A stretch of DNA of 64,000 nt from Ceratorhiza oryzae-sativae (GCA_030998015.1 JARWMV010000010.1:62001-126000); one strand, 5' to 3'; numbered from the stretch's first letter, positions 46,702 to 57,541 are shown. Made by a program: numbers and translations. Notes: generated by a model from the sequence alone, not told the origin.

Positions 46702-48078
46702 TCAGAATGCCCCAACTGTTTGGATAGGCATAGCAGAAGTTGTACAATAAGGTAAATTATTCTGAGGGAATACAAAGAATGGTTTTCCTCCTGAGTACAC
46801 CCATTCTACATTTCTTGATACCCATAAGTCCCCTTCTTCCCCCTCTATGTCTGACCAACACTTCATGATTGCTGACTGGCTATTTCCCAGAATAACTGTC
46901 AGTCGTACCTTCATCGATTTTACATGTGTGTACCTGCCTGTGAAGTCTGCCTTGTACTGGCTCAGGGCCTTGAGTGAGTACTTCCCATTTTACTGGACCA
47001 TGTCATCCAGGATCCAAATGTCAGCATCTTCTGACAAGTTGCCCACATTCCACACATTGCACATCTGGCTGTGGCAGCCCTTGGATTGTGCATACACCTT
47101 TTTCCCTGTTCCAGTTTCTCCTTCTATCACCAGGATGCAATGGCGCACCCCTCTTCCCCTCTTCTCAACCTCCTTGGCAAACCATCTGTCTGCTTGGTCA
47201 ATGTGCTCCTGGTCTTCCAGGACCTCTAACTCCACAGGGATTGCAGGCATGCAACCCTGGTCTTCCTTGTATGTGTACTTGGCATATGCTTGTACTGAGT
47301 TCCACATCATCACCATCTGGAGGGGGCAGAGGTGCTTGAACACCTGGTAGTACTCCTGTTTTGTTGCCAAGGCAACAATCTCCATCCCATCCTCCAAGTC
47401 TGCCTCCATCCTTGACCATTTTCCACCCTTTCCCTTCACCAATATCTCCTCCAACCTTTCCAAGGTCAGGTCCCCCACCATCAAATCCTCTATCTCCTCA
47501 CCATTGGCTCCAACATCCTTCCAGAGATAGTTGAAGGTGTCCCTTGCTGGGTTACCTCCTGGCCCATCCTTGAGGTCTTTGGGCTGTATGTTGGGGTGTT
47601 GCCCCTTGAAGTCCCAGAACCCTGCGTTCTGGGTGTTCCACCTGCCCTTCTGTTCCTGACTGATGGAGAGGGCATGGACATGCAGGGGCTGGGTCAGGTT
47701 GTAGTTCGGCTCCTCCAGGTTGTGCTGTTCAACCATGGCTAAGGTTGCCCAGTGATTGGGCCAATGGCAGCAGAACACCTTGTATCAGGTGGCAAGCCCA
47801 CTTGAGGGCTGATCACATAGCTTCAACCAGGTCAGCAGCACTGCCCTGGTCTGGACACGGAATTGGGGGGCCAGTGCGGTTTCAGTTGGCTCTTCAGACC
47901 TGTGATCCATCAGCATAAGCTGTGTAGAAGCAGGTGAGGGGGCTTGGCTTGATTCCGAGGGCGCCAGCAATGGTGATGCCAACCTCTGCCCTGTGCTTGA
48001 TTCATTTGGCTGGGGTGTTCCCATGTTCAAGCCATCTTTGCTTAGCATTGTTGGTGTTTTTAGAGGTAGATGTGTCAT
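46702..48078 (-). pseudogene. CRESS-DNA-type replication initiator (Rep) pseudogene
   Basis: 458 codons from the ATG at 48078, one continuous frame with two in-frame stops: TGA at codon 98 (47785-47787) and TAA at codon 363 (46990 region). All hallmark motifs are present in order: a motif I-like AVLLTW near 79-84, motif II HVHALS near 133, motif III YLWKD near 184 (Tyr and Lys as in YxxK), Walker A GETGTGKK near 320, Walker B WILDD near 355, and a motif C-like VILGNS near 395-400. Reps nick an origin and unwind DNA for rolling-circle replication; relatives occur in ssDNA viruses, plasmids and as fossils in fungal genomes. The first 70 residues are Ser/Pro-rich and not typical. It lies between pol and the 3' LTR of element B, in the same sense. 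TATA-like GGGTATATC lies about 50 bases upstream. It is broken and not functional as it stands. Confidence 0.82.
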
Positions 48079-48510
48079 GTGGGGAGGGCATGAAATGATA
48101 GCCCCTTTTACCCCCAAAGGTGTCCCCTAGATATACCCTCTCTGGTTGTTGTGATCATGTGGTTTCCTGATGTAGGCTTGTGCTGGTTATGACACATCTC
48201 CAAGGGGTGCCCTTCCTGCATTCCCCCACATTGGCCTTATTCCTCACTATGCTTGGGGCCTCCACTCCTCCACTTCGGTTGGTGCCCCCTCTCCGACACC
48301 TCTGGTAGTTAGGGGATAGTGTATATTCATGTGACTAGGCTATGTCATGTGATTCCTGTGCTTTGTTGTTTGTTTTCTGGCAGATGGTCACGTGTCCATT
48401 GGTGTCACCTGACCAGACTTTGTTTTGATGTTTGTGCAAGTTATTGTGTTGCACTGTGATTTTTTAATGTTTGTGGTTTTGTTGTTTCCCTTCCTCATCC
48501 CATCTTTACT
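48079..48510. other. Divergent intergenic region between Rep and the antisense gene
   Basis: 430 bases between two diverging starts. It was searched by eye for a CRESS origin (stem-loop with NANTATTAC); none is convincing. The TATA-like motif GGGTATATC (minus, near 48131) points to Rep. T-rich sequence precedes the plus-strand start. Copies of CATGTG/CACGTG occur near 48340-48395. Confidence 0.45.
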
Positions 48511-49043
48511 ATGTGTGTTATTTCCCTTAACTACAATCCCCTTGACTGCACCTGCTGGTCTCTCCCTGAGGGGGAGTACTGTGCCTACTGCAATGCCATG
48601 TGCAACGCCTCCCTTCAAGACTTCTATGGAGGTGTTGGGGATTGGTTCTTCTGTGGGGTGCCAGGTACATGTGCCTGTTCTTTGTCAGTCTCATGTTGCT
48701 AACTTGCTCTGTAGAAGAGCGCATACTCCTTGATGGTCAGGCCCATGAGGCCACCCTTGAGTGTGTCTGGGCACTTGTTGATCAGGACTACAAGTCCTTT
48801 GAGGAGCAGTCTCACCAGGCTGCTCTTGCTGAATTCTTCAAGGAGGGCTCTGCCCCCCTGTTTGATGAGGCTTTGCCCTTTGCAGCATCTGGTTCTGGGT
48901 GTTTCCAGAACTACATGGCTGACTTCCCAGGGGGGGAGGCCCCTTGGCTGCAGCCCACTACCTGGTCAGTTGTTCAGACCAATAAGAAGGATAAAAAAGG
49001 TAAGAAGCCCTACACCTGGCCCCTCAAGGGCAAACATAAATAG
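48511..49043 (+). CDS. Antisense, intron-containing Cys-rich gene inside element B (160 aa)
   Basis: Not a recognised family. Exon 1 is 48511-48664, the intron is 48665-48714 (50 bp; GTACAT donor, textbook TGCTAAC branch site, CTGTAG acceptor), and exon 2 is 48715-49043. The spliced frame is open for 160 codons. The N-terminus has clustered cysteines (CTCWSLPEGEYCAYCNAMC) that could bind metal, a central acidic/helical part (DQDYKSFEEQSHQAALAEFF), and a basic end (NKKDKKGKKPYTWPLKGKHK). AATAAA follows the stop by about 30 bases (near 49074). It is read against the retrotransposon, divergent from Rep and convergent with ORF3. The open frame despite decay of its neighbours suggests recent acquisition or selection. 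Confidence 0.6.
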
Positions 49044-49122
49044 AGAGTAAAATGTATTAGGTTTGACATGTAAAAATAAAACTCTTATACATTTGAGAAA
49101 AAATCCATGGGAGGCAGAGTGG

Positions 49123-50095
49123 TCATATGGGGGCTGGTTCCAACAGTGGCACCTCCTCCAGAGCTTCGACAAGCTCATTTTCCCACCAGTCCCAGTCCTG
49201 TTTGGCTTCCTCTGCAGCTGGGTCCAGGGTGGGTTCCTTTATCACTGGCTTTGCTTCTTCCTCAGCCATGACCAGTGATTCTAGGCTTGATGTAAGGCTC
49301 ATCATATCTGTGTTGTAATTGGTGTTTTTGTTTGGGTGCACCTTCACCCAATTTTGGAAGTCACTCATGTTTGCCTGCTTTGTCCTGATATAGAGATGTT
49401 GTGCCAGAATTCCTGCATTCTGGCATCAAGGGTAACTCAATTGCAGAAGCACCTCAGAAGTGCTGATTGGTCAGCTGATGGAATAGAGTTACCCTTGATG
49501 CCAGAATGCAGGAATTCTGGCACAACATCTCTATCCTGATAGCAGTAAACATCTCATCAGTGGTAGTTGCTTCAAGCAGTCCCACATATGGTGCAGCTGG
49601 TGTCAACTTCCACTCTTCCAACAATGCCTTGGCCTGGTGCTCCACCTCCCAGTCCCCCCTGTCTGCCATTTGGCCTGCAGCCCTCCTCTGTTGTCTTGCT
49701 GCCTTGGCCACCATGTCAACTGTTGGTCCCACAATATCATCAATGACATACATCAGTGTTCTTAGCAAGGTGTTTCTTGTTGTTGGCTTCCAGCTTCCAT
49801 GCCATATCAGGACCCCTAACCTGGGATCCAGGTACTTGTCATTGTTGATCCAGTTCCTTTCATCCCTTAACTTCTTTGGGATGTACACTAGGTTAGCCCC
49901 TGGCAACAGTCGCTTGGCATACCTCTGGGTGTCTTCCACACTGGAGCAGTACATCCCTAGTTTAGGACAATTTTCCCTGCCAGGGTAGGGTGCTGGCCCC
50001 CTAGTGGTGGGTGGCTGCCAAAGTGGGGCCACCTGATTTTCAGCAAGTGGTATGTAACAGTTGGGATGTGTGACTGGGTGAGTGATGAAAGGCAT
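49123..50095 (-). pseudogene. Element B ORF3, interrupted only by a MITE
   Basis: Not a recognised family. It starts MPFITHPVTHPNCYIPLAEN 87 bases after the pol stop. The frame is open to the MITE at 49533 and resumes in frame after 49383 (MSDFQNWVKVHPNKN) to the stop at 49123. Without the MITE and one copy of its duplication the frame counts 273 codons. Features: LGMYCSSVEDTQRYAKRL, a central LGVLIWHGSWKPTTRN, an Ala/Arg-rich helix (VAKAARQQRRAAGQ), and an acidic C-terminus (EEVPLLEPAPI). It is co-oriented with pol and Rep. It may be a third retroelement protein or part of the Rep-bearing cargo. Confidence 0.6.
49391..49533. mobile_element. hAT-type MITE (subtype b), 143 bp
   Basis: Same length as the MITE at 28445-28587 and near-identical at its ends (TAGAGATGTTGTGCCAGAAT); inner arms GGTAACTCAATT / AATAGAGTTACC. 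Perfect 8-bp duplication TCCTGATA at 49383-49390 and 49534-49541. Disrupts ORF3. Confidence 0.94.
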
Positions 50096-50182
50096 GTTTT
50101 GGGGTTTTTGCAGGTGTATTGTGGTGCAAGTGAGGTGGTAGAGCAGGCTCTGGCCTTTCTTAGGTATCCTGGATGGCTCCTT

Positions 50183-53100
50183 TTAAAGCTTTCCAGGTCC
50201 TTGTTTGGTTCTCTTTGGCCTGCCTTTCAAGTCACCTGAGTGCTGACTTGTCTTGACTGGCATTGGTGCATCTGGTAAGCACCTTTGCAAGTCATTTAGA
50301 GCCTCTTTCATGTCAGCAAACTTGCTGGCCTGTTCCATTGTGTCTTCTATTGGGTCATAGCCCTTCCATCTGATTTGGTAAAACAGCTTGCCATTCCGCC
50401 ATTCATAATTTGCAATGTGGTCCACCTCATACTCCTCCTCTCCTTCTTCTGTTATGATTAGTGGTGGTTTGGCCTGCCTTCTTTGGAAGTCTTTATCTTC
50501 TGTGAATGGTGAGAGGAGATTTACATGGAATACATTGTGTACACATATGGTTTTAGGTAGGTCCAGGCAATACGCACAGGACAACATCTTTTCTGTGATT
50601 TCAAAAGGGCCCCCTTTTTGGTTGTCCAATTTCTTGGAAGGTCTCTTGGACAAGAGGTTTGTTAGGAGCAGCCAAACCTTGTCCCCTACCTTGAATTCCT
50701 TCCCTTTCTTTTCCATTTGTTGGTGTAATTCCATTGAGGCTCTTGCCTCATCCCATACCTTTTCCATTTGATTATGCATGTTGTCTGCAGTGGGTGCCTC
50801 AGACACTTCTTCTCCCCCTCGGACAACCCATCTTGGGTTTTTTCCATATACTGTTTCAAACAGGGTTTGTCCTGTTGTAGCATTTATGTGGTTGTTATGG
50901 CAGAATTCAGCAATGGGTAACCATTTTACCCAATCATCTTGTCTATAATTGCAGAAGGTTCTTAAGAACCCTTCTACCCATTGATTTGTTCTTTCCAACA
51001 GTCCATCTGTTTCTGGATGGAAGGTGGTGGAGAATCTGGGCTTTGTCCCAATTCCCTTGTATAGGGCTTTTAGGAATTGGCTGTTAAAGGTTGGCCCTCA
51101 GTCTGAGACAGTGGTTTCTGGGGTCCCGTGATGTCTCCATACCTCCCTTATGAATATTTCTGCCAGTTCTTCTGCATTGGTGCTCTCCAGACATGGTACA
51201 AAATGGGCCTGCCAGGAGAAGCAATCTACAACTGTCAAGATGCTGTTGTACCCCTTTGAGACAGGTAATTTGACAATGAAATCATATGCAACATCTGCCC
51301 ATGGTTTCCATGGGATTGGTAAGGGCTTCAGGGGAGCACCTTGTTTGTGTCCTTTGCTTCTTTGACATGTTTCACAAGATTCCACATATCGGTTTACTTG
51401 GGCCTTCATGCCTGGCCAGTAGTAATCCCTTGATAGTAATTCTAGTGTTCGGGCTTGTCCCTGATGACCTGCCACAGGGGCATCATGGCACTCCTCAAGG
51501 AGGCTCAACCTCAAGTCCTTGTCATCTGGGATGTAGAGCCTATTGTCATACCTTAATAGGCCCTCCTTCATTTCATACTGTCTAAATTCCTTCTGTACTG
51601 AGGGTGGCAGTTGTTCTTTATTTGCCACACTCAGCCTTAAGGCTCTGATAGATTTGTCTTCTTCCTGAGCTTCTTTAAGCTCCTCCCAGAAATTCCCCTG
51701 TACCTCTGCCTTGAAACCTATGAACCTTTCTTCTGGAATGATGATCTGTGGTTCCATAGGGGTGTCCCCATGTTCACTCCTCCTGGAAAGGGCATCTGGC
51801 TTCTGTGAGAGTTTCCCTGGTCTATACACAATCTGAAAATTGAAGGGTGCCAGAGTGAGATACCATCTGGCATGCCTTCTATTCCACATCTGGGCATTTT
51901 GCCAGTACTGGAGGTTCCTATGGTCAGTTTATATCACAATAGGTTCTTCTGTCCCTTCTAGGTATAACCTCCAGTGCTCTAGGGACTTAACAATTGCAAG
52001 CAACTCCTTGTCATAGGTGTCATAATTTTTCTCTGGTGGGGTGAAGCTCTTTGATAGGAAGGCAATTGGATGCAATCGGTTGTCATCCCCCTTTTGGCTT
52101 AGTACTGCCCCCATGGCCACTCCTGAGGTGTCTGTTTCCAGTATGTATGGCTTGTTTGGGTTTGGGTGGATTAAGACCGGTTCTCTTGCTACTGCTTCTT
52201 TAATAGCTTCAAATGCTTCTTGTTGTTTTCTTTCCCACAGGAATTTGACATCTTTTTGAGTGAGATCTGTGAGGGGTTTGGCTAAGGTGCTAAACTTCTC
52301 TATCCACCTTCTATAGAACCCCACGAAGCCTAGGAATGCTTGGACTTCTTTTACTGTGTTAGGTTCTGGCCATTCTAGTACTGCCTTTACCTTTTCCTTT
52401 TCCATCAACATCCCTTCTGGGGATATGACAATTCCAATGAAGCTTACCTCCTTCACAAAGAACTGACACTTGTGTGGTTTGAGGAAGAGGTTGTTTTCCC
52501 TCATTCTTCTTAACACTTCCCTGACATGTTGTATGTGTTCTTCCCTGTTTCTGGAAAACACTAGTACATCGTCCATGTAGATTACCACATAATCATCTAT
52601 TATGTCATGGAACTTTTCCATCATGAACCTTGTAAAGGTTCTTGGTCCTTCTTTTACTCCAAATGGCATGACCAAGCATTCAAACTGGCCTTCTCCTGTC
52701 CTGAAAGCTGTTTTCCATTTGTCTCCCTCTTTTACCCTGATATTGTTGAACCCCTATTGAACGTCCATTTTTGAATAGATGGTTGCATCCTTCAGCCTCT
52801 CAATCAATTCTACTTGAATTGGAAGTGGAAACCTGTCTGGCTTGGTGATGTCATTCATCTTACAGTAGTTGACTACCAATCTAAGCCCTCCATCTGCTTT
52901 GTTCACATAGAAACAGGGTGCAGCTACAACTGACTGGCTGGGCCTTATTTTTCTGTTTCTTAGTTCCTCCTCTAGGTACTCCCTGAGCGCCTTTGTTCCT
53001 GCTGGCGACATACTGTACCTCTTTGCAGGCTTTGGCAGCTCTGCTCCCTTGATCAGGTCCATTTTGAAGTCCAGGTTTCCTCAGTCAGGTGGAAGTTCTC

Positions 53101-53873
53101 AGAAACCTTCTTCCCCAAACAGGTCTTCAAAATCCCTAAATTCTTCTGGGATTTGTAGGCTTTCACTTGCTGCCCTTGCCTTGATTTCATCTGGGTATGA
53201 GATGGTAAGGTCTTTCCAATCTATGATAGGTTCTGCTTCCTCAAGCCATTCTTTCCCTAGGACTATGTCTGTGTCGCCTAGGGTCATCACATAAAGGGAG
53301 CATTTCAGTGTGTTTCGTTCCACTTCAATATTTAGTTCTGCCCTTTCTTCTATGGCATCCATGATTTCATTTCCATCAATGGCCACAATTGATTTCTTGT
53401 GTTTGAGGGGAGTGGTCAGAATCCCCTTTTCCCTTGAATAGGCCTTATCAATGAAGTTGGTTCAAGATCCTGAGTCAATCAGTGTCTTTGCTGGTTCCAT
53501 GATTCCCTCTACTGTAGTGTATATTATTGATTGATTACTAGACTTCTTGAGGTAACATACATCTGCAGTAGGGGTTATATTGGGGTCCTCCAACATGGAA
53601 GTGGTAGGACCAATTAGTTTTCCGACTCAGAGCTGCTTTCTTCTTCAACCTGTCTGCTGGCCTTCCCTTGTATCTTAGCTTTGTTGTAGGTCCACTGGCC
53701 TTGGCAGTCCTTCAGGACATGCCCTGATTTACTGCATTTGATACAGAGTCCTTCTTTCCTTTGCCTGTCTTTTTCACTGTTTGGTATCCTTACCATGTTG
53801 TTAGTGTGGGTATTCCCCTGTTTGCCACTGGTCCCTGAAGGCTTGTTCCCCCTGGTTTGTATTTTGCTGGTGC
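50183..53873 (-). pseudogene. Element B gag end and pol: protease, RT, RNase H, integrase, chromodomain
   Basis: It begins with the gag zinc knuckle CIKCSKSGHVLKDC (53796-53614). Protease-like sequence (53386-53190, LGDTDIVLGKEWLEE) leads into RT (53062-51929), where the catalytic YMDD (VIYMDDVLVFS) is intact. RNase H includes LETDTSGVAMGAVLSQ. The integrase has its zinc region (CETCQRSKGHK) and core (VAYDFIVKLPVSKG). The C-terminal chromodomain includes YEVDHIANYEWRNGKLFYQ. From 53386 to 50183 the frame is never shifted. The only breaks are stops: two TGA near 53080-53096, TAG near 52750, TAA near 51930 and TGA near 51100. Each is explicable as one transition from Arg, Trp or Gln codons. It was thus intact until base-substitution decay. 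Confidence 0.9.
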
Positions 53874-55183
53874 TGTTACTGGTCAGGGTACACTTGAATA
53901 TCTAGAGCTTAAGCAAATGTAGATATGTTAGTATACACTAATTGTACTCAATACTTCTTAGACTAGAGTAAGAAGGCTCAAAGTAGTTGCAATGTGATCA
54001 AGTAACACTCAAGGTAGTCTTAATCTTTCACAGTGTAAACTGACTCATTTATAGGTATAAAGAGCAAGACTACTATGGTCAGGTTCCCTTAGATATCTTA
54101 AATGTAGTTCAGCCCTAGTCGCTTGGACTAACTGATACTAATCTTAATACTAGACTTAACCAATAGCTTATAGGATAGATGGTGGGCTGCCTAATGCATG
54201 TACTTCCTCAGCTACAGGTACTTAGATTTCCTCTAATAGCTGGTACTTAATGTCATGCTCAATCAGGCAATATTGTATCCTTATATAACTTCTGTATATA
54301 AGATACAATGAATCAGACAGTATATAACTAATATGGTAATTTATTCCTCAGTACTAGTTATATAAGAAATCACACACAGACAAGAGAAATAGAAAGAGAA
54401 AAAGGAACCAATAACCAGTCAGGGTTGAGTAGGGTAGTGAAGGTGGTCTGGAAGGGCCTCAGAGGAGGTCCTTTTATACCCTGAGGAGGGCATTCCAGAG
54501 CCAAATAGATGCATGCATGCCAGTGCAATCATCAAAAGAGGGTACTGCTATACTTGGGGTACACCCTAGTCCAGTATAGGATAAAAGAGTAAAGACAGGG
54601 TGTGGATCGAAGGCATTGATGCATCCAAGACCTGCTATTGGCTTGTAGATCATATTATCATAGTATATACATGTAATGAATGGAGGCTACATCTCAGTGA
54701 GTCATAAAGTGAGTCAGAGAAGCTTCTGGATCAATTTGGAAGGCTCTCCTGACTGACTGGAGTCATTAGATCTTGATTGATGGTCCAGTAAGATTCTAAT
54801 GATCTTCGGGCCATTCCGGCGCGAGGATCCGGTGGATCGCGACGATCTTCGGGCAGCAGATACCGCCGAAGATTAGCTATCGATAGAGCACAAGATCGCT
54901 TTGATAGCGTAAGCGGTTGCCAAGATATGAGCGGTGCGGTGTTGTAATCAATATCTCCTGATAAGAGGAAATATTGCAACCTCTGTATCTCTCTGAGATC
55001 TTATTGTAAAAACTTAATAAAATATGCGTTAGAGAGCGGGAAGTTTGTACTATTTAATGGAATGGAGAATATTACAATTTGGAGTGCATACAAATTCAAG
55101 TATTTCACAATTTAATTACAGAGGCATTGCTTGAGGTTGGCAGAGCAGACTAAAATAATAGAAAATGTTAGTGATCCATAACA
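53874..55183 (-). repeat. Solo A-family LTR
   Basis: 1,310 bp, TGTTACTGGTCAGGG to CATAACA on the plus strand. A perfect target duplication GGTGC lies at 53869-53873 and 55184-55188. It is the most CpG-rich A-LTR (CCGGCGCGAGGATCCGG region at 54817-54835), so probably the youngest. It splits the gag of element B. Confidence 0.95.
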
Positions 55184-56763
55184 GGTGCCCAGGTTGAATT
55201 TGATGAGTTGCTGGTCCTTGCATTCATTTTCTGGTTTGCAAACTGCATGTCATCCATTTTGCTGGCAAAGTCGATTAGTTGATTTAAGGTATATGATGGA
55301 CCTTCAGCCTCATTTGCCAGTACTTTAATCCTTAAGATCTCTTGTCATACTTTGGGTTTTAACCCTTCCCTTAATTGGTCCTTGAGGGCTTCCTGGTTCC
55401 AGTCTACCTCTTGGATCAGGATCCAGAATTGGGTAGCATAATCCAATGCACTCTTGGTTTGTGTTAATTTCCTTAGTTTCTGGATGGTCTTTTCCTTTAT
55501 GACTGGGTCATTAAAAGCATCCAGGAATCCCTTCCTGAAATCCTTCCAGGATGCAAGGATACCTGTGCGTTTGCCTGCTAGTAGTTTCCAGTGGTAAGGT
55601 TGTGCCCAGTTTGCTGCTTCCCCATCCTCCATGTTCATTAACACAGCAGATATCTTTTTTTGGTTGTCAAAGGCTGATTTGTCATAGGCAGCAAAGAAAA
55701 GTTCCATGCCAATTATGAAGTTCTCTGCTTCCTTCCCTTTTTTCCCATTAAATTTGCTGGGTCTCCCTAGTCGCGCCTCCTTAGGAGTGTGGGTTGTGGT
55801 AAGGGTAGGTTGGTTTGCTCAGGATGGAGGTTCTGTTCAGGGTCTTATTGTGGACTCAGCCTGGAAGGTTCTTCCCAGAAAGGGTGTTTGTACTGGGGAG
55901 GCTGAGGGGGATTGTGAGGGGCTTCCTATGACCACCCTAGTTCTTCCCCTGGTCTCTTCTGTCCTTTCCCTTGGCCTTCCTGCTTCAGTTGTTTTCTGGA
56001 GCTCATTTCCTAGATCAGTTACCTGTTGTTCTAGTGCGGTCAGGATCTCCCCTGTGTTTTCAGTTTTCTTCTCTAAGCTTTCAAGCTTTTGCTCTTGCAT
56101 TCCAAGTACCCAGTTTATTTCCATGGAGATGTCCTTTAATTCTTTTATCATGTTCCCCATTTCTGCTTTTAGGTCATCCTGGTTCTCTGCCACATAGAGG
56201 ACATTTTTGTTGGATGTTTCCATTGATCTTACCATCCAGTCCACATTTCCTTCTTGCCAGGTTAGTGATATTTGACACTGATTTATACCTGTGATTGCCT
56301 TTTCTAGTTCCCTATGGTTATTGTCTCTAAGTTCCTTGAGCCCTGCCCTGATGGCAGTGGCAATGGTGTGAATAGGGTTGGCAGTGGTTATGGTTCCAGG
56401 GCCTGGCTGGGGTTGTGTCCTTGCCTCTTCTGCCAAGGCTGTGCCTTGTTTGTATATGGTTCAGGTCATATCTTCTACCTCATCCCTCTCTGCATTTGAG
56501 ATATCTTCTGGGTCTGGATTTATCAGGTGAATTGGCAGTTGAGGGCTGCAGAGTGGTATTCCCCCTATTTGCCCTCCCAGGATGGGGGCCTGAGTGGGGT
56601 TAGGTTGAGCCACTGGTTGTGGGTTTTGTGGCAACCCCCCTGGCATTCCTTGGAGGGTCTTGTCTGGGTTACCTTCAGCCTCTGGGGGAGTAACAGGTTT
56701 GGGTGATTGTGGTCTACTATTTGCCACTCTGCTTTGAGATTGAGTTTGTGGTCTCTGTGACAT
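55184..56763 (-). pseudogene. Element B gag (main part)
   Basis: Starts MSQRPQTQSQSRVANSRPQS at 56763 with a Pro/Gln-rich N-terminus. It continues through a coiled-coil-prone section (56436-55840, KLESLEKKTENTGEILTALEQQV) into the capsid domain (about 55790-55345, RLGRPSKFNGKKGKEAENFI and WKDFRKGFLDAF). The same frame holds throughout; one stop near 56461, two TGA near 55820-55836 and a stop at 55345 interrupt it. The zinc knuckle lies beyond the solo LTR at 53796-53614. Gag would form the particle. Confidence 0.8.
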
Positions 56764-56883
56764 AGTTTCTTTGTGTTCTCTTATGTATCACAGGAGTTAG
56801 CTGGTTTCTTGTGTACTCAGCCCTTAGTATCTGTGTAGTATACTTATGTTTGCCACTAGTTAAGTTAAGAGCTTGCTTTATAA
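56764..56883 (-). other. Leader of element B
   Basis: 120 bases between the 5' LTR and the gag start. The first bases after the LTR (TTATAAAGCAAGC on the minus strand) do not look like a tRNA-primed site. Confidence 0.5.
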
Positions 56884-57541
56884 TGTTGTGACCCTCTGGA
56901 TGCTTCCTTGCAAAGCACTTAAGTAGTGGCTGTGTTGATGGTTTGGTGCTATGCAGTATGTATTGAGTGTTCTAGTTACAGTGTTTGCTATGGTCTATGG
57001 TGGTTGACAAGATAAAGCAAGCTGAGGTGTCCAGTCTTGCTTTATCCTTCTTATATATGCCTGTGGCTGAGGTGACTGTGGATGTATTATCTAAGCACAA
57101 TCTGCAGTCAGTGCAGGTTATATACAGTACTATGGTTTAGGTAATTGTTTATCTTAAGTTTGTGCGGCTCCAAAGCTTATAGAGCTGTGCAAGGTCTGAG
57201 GGGTAAGCACTGTGGTCACATGATCCTGCCATAAGCGCCAAGATCACATGACAACTTGCTCCTTGCTCCAAGTAACAATGGAGAGAAATGCTGGAGCAAG
57301 TTCAGGGTAACCACTGTAAGCGCTGAGATCACATGATCCTGCTGTAAGCACCAAGATCATGTGACAACTCACTCCTCACTCCAAGTAACAAGGTAGAGAA
57401 ATGCTGGAGCAAGTTCAGGGTAACCACTGTAAGCACCAAGATCATGTGACCTTGTTTATGGCTTGTTCTGCTTAGGAAAAATGCCATAAATCTGTAAACA
57501 TATTTGGTTACTCTGTTATGTCTGTTTGATGGGTCATAACA
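56884..57541 (-). repeat. B-family LTR, 5' LTR of element B, with 113-bp internal duplication
   Basis: 658 bp against 545 bp for the 3' LTR. The difference is exactly one 113-bp tandem repeat: a unit starting at 57239 (CAAGATCACATGACAAC) repeats from 57352 (CAAGATCATGTGACAAC). Confidence 0.93.

Larger units (their letters stand above)
45908..57541 (-). mobile_element. Complete LTR retrotransposon B with Rep and antisense cargo
   Basis: An 11.6-kb minus-strand element. The 5' LTR is 56884-57541 and the 3' LTR 45908-46452; a perfect target duplication AGAAG lies at 45903-45907 and 57542-57546. Order on the minus strand: gag, pol with C-terminal chromodomain, ORF3, (antisense spliced gene on plus), Rep-like pseudogene, polypurine tract (AAAGGGGGGGATGA just before the 3' LTR), LTR. 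It is inserted in the leader of A2 ORF5. Two later insertions sit in it: a solo A-LTR and a MITE. No primer-binding site starting with TGG is evident after the 5' LTR. Confidence 0.93.

Noticed and set aside
48079..48510. Possible rolling-circle origin with conserved nonanucleotide between Rep and the antisense gene
   Set aside because: Only weak matches such as TAGATATAC were seen, and no convincing stem around them.
51098..51889. Stops in B pol considered as programmed readthrough
   Set aside because: There are several stops, scattered through conserved motifs and each explained by one transition; programmed sites would occur once, at the gag-pol boundary.
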